Shown here piece by piece: positions 60,543 through 64,000 of a stretch of 64,000 nucleotides of DNA (positions are counted from its first letter, which is position 1; each line of letters opens with the position of its first letter). The notes under the pieces are model-generated. The model saw only the letters and a list, made by a program, of their open reading frames with translations, had not been told where the DNA came from and ran no database searches. The DNA is taken from assembly GCA_044224905.1 (NCBI GenBank), contig JBGAJN010000001.1, positions 620,001 to 684,000 of the forward strand. Direction: 5' to 3'. The position numbers and the translations under genes are program-made. This DNA comes from JBGAJN01 sp044224905 (GTDB taxonomy: Bacteria > Verrucomicrobiota > Verrucomicrobiia > Limisphaerales > JBGAJN01).

Positions 60543-61412
60543 TTACTGCCGCAAATGCTTCGGCAGCGGATAATAGCCGACGTCTTTCACGACCTTCTGG
60601 CCTTCGTCGCTACGAATCCAGTTGAGGTAGGTCGCCACTTCGCCCTTGTCCAGCGCGGGGTTCACGTAGATGAACAGGTAGCGCCAGATGGGATAGCCGC
60701 CATCCGCACCGGTCGATCCTTTGATCACGTTTTCTTCCGTCGGCTCCACGGCGGGAGAGTCCGCGTCCTTCTTGATCGCGAGATGCTTGGCACCCGCGCC
60801 GTAGGCGGCGCCACCGTAGCCGATGCCGTTCTTGTCTTTCGCGACGGCCTGGAGCACGGCGGCGGTTCCGGGCATGGTCTGCGCACTGGCAGCGAAGTCT
60901 TTGCCTTGCAGGACGTGTTCCTTGAAGAACTCATAGGTGCCCGAGCTGTTTTCGCGGCTGTAAACGGTGATGGGTGCATCTGCGCCGCCGACTTCCTTCC
61001 AGTTCTTGGTCTTGCCCGTGAAGATTTTCTCGAGCTGTTCCAGCGACAGTTCCTTTACCGGATTCTCCGCACCGACGTAAACGGAGAGGCCGTCGAGGCA
61101 GACTTTGTATTCGGTCGGGCGCTTGCCGAAAGCCTTGATGCAAGACGCCGTCTCGGCGGACTTGATCTTGCGCGAGGCGTTGGCGAGGTCGGTGGTCTGA
61201 TTCTGTAACGCGGCGAAGCCGGTGCCGGTGCCGCCGCCCGTGACTTGAATCTTGGTCGCGGCATTCTTGCCCATGAACGTCTCGGCCCATTTCTGCGCCA
61301 GCACGACCAGGGTATCAGAACCCTTGACGGTGATGTTGCCGGCATGGGACGAGGGAGCCATCGTGAGGCTGGCGAGCAGGGACAGAATCGTCGAAGTAAA
61401 CAGTTTTTTCAT
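60543..61412 (-). CDS. pstS: phosphate-binding protein PstS
   Basis: Encodes 289 residues. A signal peptide (TSTILSLLASLTMAPSSHA) is followed by the PBP-like domain: VKGSDTLVVLAQKWAE, GGGTGTGFAALQNQTTDLANASR (phosphate loop, key part GTGTGF) and YSRENSSGTYEFFKEHVL. It binds phosphate in the periplasm and delivers it to PstCA. It lies between the porin gene (49 bases upstream) and the pstC hairpin. Confidence 0.94.
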   Translation of the reverse strand: MKKLFTSTILSLLASLTMAPSSHAGNITVKGSDTLVVLAQKWAETFMGKNAATKIQVTGGGTGTGFAALQNQTTDLANASRKIKSAETASCIKAFGKRPTEYKVCLDGLSVYVGAENPVKELSLEQLEKIFTGKTKNWKEVGGADAPITVYSRENSSGTYEFFKEHVLQGKDFAASAQTMPGTAAVLQAVAKDKNGIGYGGAAYGAGAKHLAIKKDADSPAVEPTEENVIKGSTGADGGYPIWRYLFIYVNPALDKGEVATYLNWIRSDEGQKVVKDVGYYPLPKHLRQ

Positions 61413-61461
61413 AACGTGAGCAGTGTAGGGGATCAGTTGGCAGTCAATTGTTACGCTTCAG

Positions 61462-62799
61462 TTAATATTTCCAAACCGCTTCCACGAAGAGGCGGCCGGT
61501 GCCGCTGTCGTAACGAGTGACGCCTGGTTGGTTGATCACTTCGGTCAGGAAGTAGGCGACGCTGAAGCTGAGGGAATCGTAGAAGTTGTAGGTGCCCTTG
61601 ATCCAATGGCCGCGGACGTTGGTGCCGGAACGGTAGCCGTTGGCCACGCCGATCGCGCCGCCGTTTCTGTAGAACGCGCCGAAGTCAGACTCGACGAATT
61701 CTTCAAACCACGCGTCGCCCTCGAGACGCGTATAGCGGTAATTGAGTTCCCACAGGCCCTTCTTACCCGCCTTGCCGAAGGTCGCGCCGATTGAGTAGCC
61801 GGTGTCATTTTGCTGGGCCGCCAGGTTTTTCATGTAGTCACCGGAAGCAGTGATCGGGAACGCCGATTTGTAGCCGAGAAAGCTATCGAGCATGTAGGTC
61901 AAACTGGCGTCCGCATACACGGAAGTATAGGCGTTGGACAGAATGCCCGAGGCCAACCGCGAGTTGCCGGCGCCAATATCAGGGACGGCGTTGGTCTGGA
62001 GGTTGGCCCGGTTGACAATGCTCAGCACCGCGCCGCCAACAGAACTCTGCCACTTGGGCGACCAGTTTGCGTCCCAACGCAATTGCCCGGCAAACATATA
62101 TGGGTCGCGCACGCTGCCAGAGGTCTCATCGAGCACAAACACCGCGCCCAAGCCCTTGAAAGAATGTTGGTCGTTCAGGCGATAAGTGACTTCCGCCGCG
62201 AAACCCTCCGGCGTGTAATCCTTGTCGAACAGGATTGTAGAGGGAAACACAATGGGGTTCTCCATCTTGCCAATCGTGGCTGAAGCCGACCACGTGGGGC
62301 CGTTGATCGGCGTCCATTTGGCGTAAACCTTATCCAAGCCGATCGCCTTCTTGGAGCCGTTGTCCTGAAGCGATTGATTGTTGGAAATTGGGTCCGCCGG
62401 ACTGGCGTTGCCCGTCTGTTCGGAAGAAGTCAGACCAATGCCGACTTCGAAGCTGTCCTTCAGCGTCGCGGTGTAACCGAAACGCAGCCGATAGCGATAG
62501 CGGTCGCGATCCGCTGAAATTTTCTCCGCGCTGGTGATGCGATCATAACGCATGCGCAGATCGCCGTTGAATTTCATCGCCGTCACCCAGTCAGGGAGAC
62601 CGGTCTTGGTGCTGAAAGCCTTGGTAAAGTCCTTGTCGGCTTCCTCCCGCAGGCCATTGGCTTCCTTGACCGTTAAAATGCCCTTCTCGACCAGTTTGTC
62701 GAGCAGACCGTCGTTAGATTGGGCGTGGAGAGAAGTGGTTCCGGCAAGTAGCACAAGGCCGAACATCTGCCGAAGCGTTCGTTTTATTTCTTGTTTCAT
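61462..62799 (-). CDS. putative outer-membrane porin (phosphate-regulated)
   Basis: Encodes 445 residues. A signal peptide (MFGLVLLAGTTSLHAQ) precedes a short helical segment (LLDKLVEKGILTVKEANGLREE) and a long 16- to 18-strand-type barrel pattern with alternating residues and aromatic girdles, ending in W-K-Y. It belongs to the putative porin group (Porin_5-like). Being first in porin-pstS-pstC-pstA-pstB-phoU with a Pho box upstream, it probably passes phosphate across the outer membrane, in the role of E. coli PhoE or Pseudomonas OprP. Selectivity is inferred. Confidence 0.85.
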   Translation of the reverse strand: MKQEIKRTLRQMFGLVLLAGTTSLHAQSNDGLLDKLVEKGILTVKEANGLREEADKDFTKAFSTKTGLPDWVTAMKFNGDLRMRYDRITSAEKISADRDRYRYRLRFGYTATLKDSFEVGIGLTSSEQTGNASPADPISNNQSLQDNGSKKAIGLDKVYAKWTPINGPTWSASATIGKMENPIVFPSTILFDKDYTPEGFAAEVTYRLNDQHSFKGLGAVFVLDETSGSVRDPYMFAGQLRWDANWSPKWQSSVGGAVLSIVNRANLQTNAVPDIGAGNSRLASGILSNAYTSVYADASLTYMLDSFLGYKSAFPITASGDYMKNLAAQQNDTGYSIGATFGKAGKKGLWELNYRYTRLEGDAWFEEFVESDFGAFYRNGGAIGVANGYRSGTNVRGHWIKGTYNFYDSLSFSVAYFLTEVINQPGVTRYDSGTGRLFVEAVWKY

Positions 62800-62845
62800 C
62801 GGCGGCGAGACTAGGGGTCAATTATTACGATCAAAGGTCAGGCAT

Positions 62846-62863
62846 GTTACAATTGTGTGACAA
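62846..62863 (-). promoter_or_regulatory. candidate PhoB box upstream of the porin-pst operon
   Basis: On the minus strand TTGTCAC (62857-62863) and TTGTAAC (62846-62852) are separated by four bases (ACAA), an 11-base direct-repeat period. The half-sites are identical to those before phoB. It lies 47 bases upstream of the porin ATG, a usual distance for activation. Confidence 0.65.
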
Positions 62864-62993
62864 CGCCTCCATGAAGCCGCCATCGGAAGACAATGAAAGG
62901 ACAAACATGCGCCACCGCAGCGGCGCTGCCACCACCTCTCTCCAGTTGTGGAACGACCCTTGGTGCGGAATCCTGTCACAGTAAACGCGCACC

Positions 62994-63611
62994 ATGAACA
63001 CCGGCACCAAACTCCCGCACACCTCCCTGAACCGCCGGCAAATCATCACCGCGCTCGCGTGCGCCGGAATCGCCAAGCCGTTGTCGGCACACACGCAATC
63101 TTCCCAAAATTCCTGGGCAAGACTCATCGGCCAACCCGCGAAGGCATGGCAGGTTGCAAACTGGCTGAACTCCGTTCCGCTCCGCCTGGCTGAACTCCAC
63201 GGCAAAGTCGTCCTCATCCGTTGGTGGACCGCACCCAACTGCAACTTCTGCGCTGCGACCGCGCCGGCGCTCAAGGAGTTCCACGAAACGTTTCGCGAAC
63301 GCGGCCTCGTCGTCCTCGGTTTCTACCACCACAAGACCCCATCGCCGTTGCGTCCGGACGAGGTGAAGGAGCGCGCGGAGAAGTTCGGTTTCAAATTTCC
63401 CATCGCCACCGATCCGAACTGGCAGACACTCAAGCAATGGTGGCTGAACGGCGCCGAGCGCGATTTCACCAGCGTGAGCTTCCTCATCGGCCGAGACGGT
63501 CGAATCCGCCACATCCATCCCGGCGGCGAGTACGTGAAGGGTGATGCCGACTACGCGTTGATGAAAAGGAAGATCGAGGAAGCCCTCGCGGAGCCCGCAC
63601 CTAAAGCCTGA
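62994..63611 (+). CDS. TlpA-like thioredoxin-fold protein with Tat-type signal
   Basis: Encodes 205 residues. The N-terminus has twin arginines R14-R15 (LNRRQIITALACAGIA), a Tat-type export signal. The thioredoxin-fold domain (about 48-200) carries C83-N-F-C86 in WWTAPNCNFCAATAPAL, an AhpC/TlpA-type active site, and later SVSFLIGRDGRIRHIHPGGE. It likely acts as a periplasmic thiol reductase or peroxiredoxin-like partner. The 3' end overlaps the convergent regulator gene by 11 bases. Confidence 0.82.
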   Translation: MNTGTKLPHTSLNRRQIITALACAGIAKPLSAHTQSSQNSWARLIGQPAKAWQVANWLNSVPLRLAELHGKVVLIRWWTAPNCNFCAATAPALKEFHETFRERGLVVLGFYHHKTPSPLRPDEVKERAEKFGFKFPIATDPNWQTLKQWWLNGAERDFTSVSFLIGRDGRIRHIHPGGEYVKGDADYALMKRKIEEALAEPAPKA

Positions 63612-64000
63612 CGAGCCCGCGCTGAATCGCCGTCGTGGCCGCCTGCGTGCGATCCTGCACGCCGAGTTTGTCGAGGATGACCTTCACGTGGTTCTTCACC
63701 GTGTTCTCCGCGACGCCGAGGTCGTGGCCAATTTCCTTATTGCTCCGACCCTTCACGATGAGCGCCAGCACCTCGCGTTCGCGAACCGAAAGTTCCGGCA
63801 TCGCGCGTCGTTCGGTCATGCGTGCCGCGACTTCCGCCGGAAGCCGGTATGTGCCCGCGTGCACCGCGCGAATTGTCGTGAGCAGCGGCTTGCTGTCGGT
63901 GCTCTTCAGCAGGTAGCCGACCGCGCCCGCTTCGAGCGCCCGGTAAATGTCCTCGTCGTTGTCAAACGTCGTGAGCACCAGCACGCGCGCATCGGGAAAT
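63601..64000 (-). CDS. NarL/LuxR-type response regulator (5' truncated by window edge)
   Basis: The frame is open to the window edge, so the start and the phospho-acceptor Asp lie outside. The visible 132 residues hold the end of the receiver domain (VLVLTTFDNDEDIYRALEAGAVGYLLKST, key part LTTFD and GYLLK) and a LuxR helix-turn-helix (LSVREREVLALIVKGRSNKEIG, then AENTVKNHVKVILDKLG). It is a two-component regulator; its kinase and targets are unknown. Confidence 0.9.
   Translation of the reverse strand, partial: FPDARVLVLTTFDNDEDIYRALEAGAVGYLLKSTDSKPLLTTIRAVHAGTYRLPAEVAARMTERRAMPELSVREREVLALIVKGRSNKEIGHDLGVAENTVKNHVKVILDKLGVQDRTQAATTAIQRGLVRL

Noticed and set aside
61413..61461. A Pho box directly before pstS
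   Set aside because: The 49-base gap has a GTAACAATTG string only in the wrong orientation and without a second half-site. pstS is probably read from the porin promoter.

Overview
The window reads as a piece of a Verrucomicrobiota chromosome (GC-rich diderm, probably a Pedosphaera/Limisphaera-type lineage). This assignment is an inference. It rests on a PEP-CTERM-tailed secreted protein, a thrombospondin-type-3 secreted protein, a FecR plus CHASE2-cyclase pair, GYF_2/TM2 and GxxExxY families, a palindromic GTAGCGGCGCTC element, LPS-related genes (LpxR, KdsD-type isomerase, O-antigen ligase) and many genes without a clear Shine-Dalgarno. No rRNA, tRNA, CRISPR array or intact insertion sequence was recognised.

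Layout. 1-6136 (+): a tightly overlapping cluster of an FtsK/EccC-like ATPase (5' end outside the window), two WXG100-like small helical proteins, two alanine-rich coiled-coil proteins and a membrane-anchored protein with three internal repeats. It looks like a type VII secretion-like system in a diderm and is the best candidate for an undescribed system. 6170-9660: holin-like membrane protein, a redox/rhodanese fusion, an IscU-like scaffold, a nonsense-interrupted NmrA-type gene and a bile-acid/sodium symporter. 9679-16284 (-): rsmD, lpxR, pilT, a PilZ-like gene and the classic coaD-yceD-rpmF-plsX-fabH block. 16366-23785 (-): CHASE2 cyclase, FecR, O-antigen ligase with TPRs, an unknown 114-aa gene with a structured leader, and leuC. 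23947-27421: an accessory, gene-poor region with a 21-bp tandem array, a duplicated intergenic element and palindromes.

27422-33976: trpS, a GxxExxY cassette between inverted repeats, two tandem esterases, a pterin dehydratase, a GYF/TM2/DUF2752 membrane-protein cluster and trpD. 34091-39641 (+): a MacA/MacB-type exporter operon with a quinone oxidoreductase inside it and a Sua5-type gene at its end. 39645-43398 (-): two membrane glycosyltransferases and a secreted ceramidase-like enzyme. 43562-47974 (+): scpA-scpB-pheA-kdsD-SDR. 

47985-64000: phosphate and glycerol metabolism. phoB-phoR (-) faces glpF-glpK-glpD (+). Then come a PEP-CTERM protein, an arsenate reductase/DUF6428/aquaporin cassette, and the operon porin-pstS-pstC-pstA-pstB-phoU (-). 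The right edge carries a TlpA-like protein and a truncated LuxR-type regulator. Matching direct repeats upstream of phoB and of the porin (and a variant before pstC) look like PhoB boxes and tie the two phosphate loci together.
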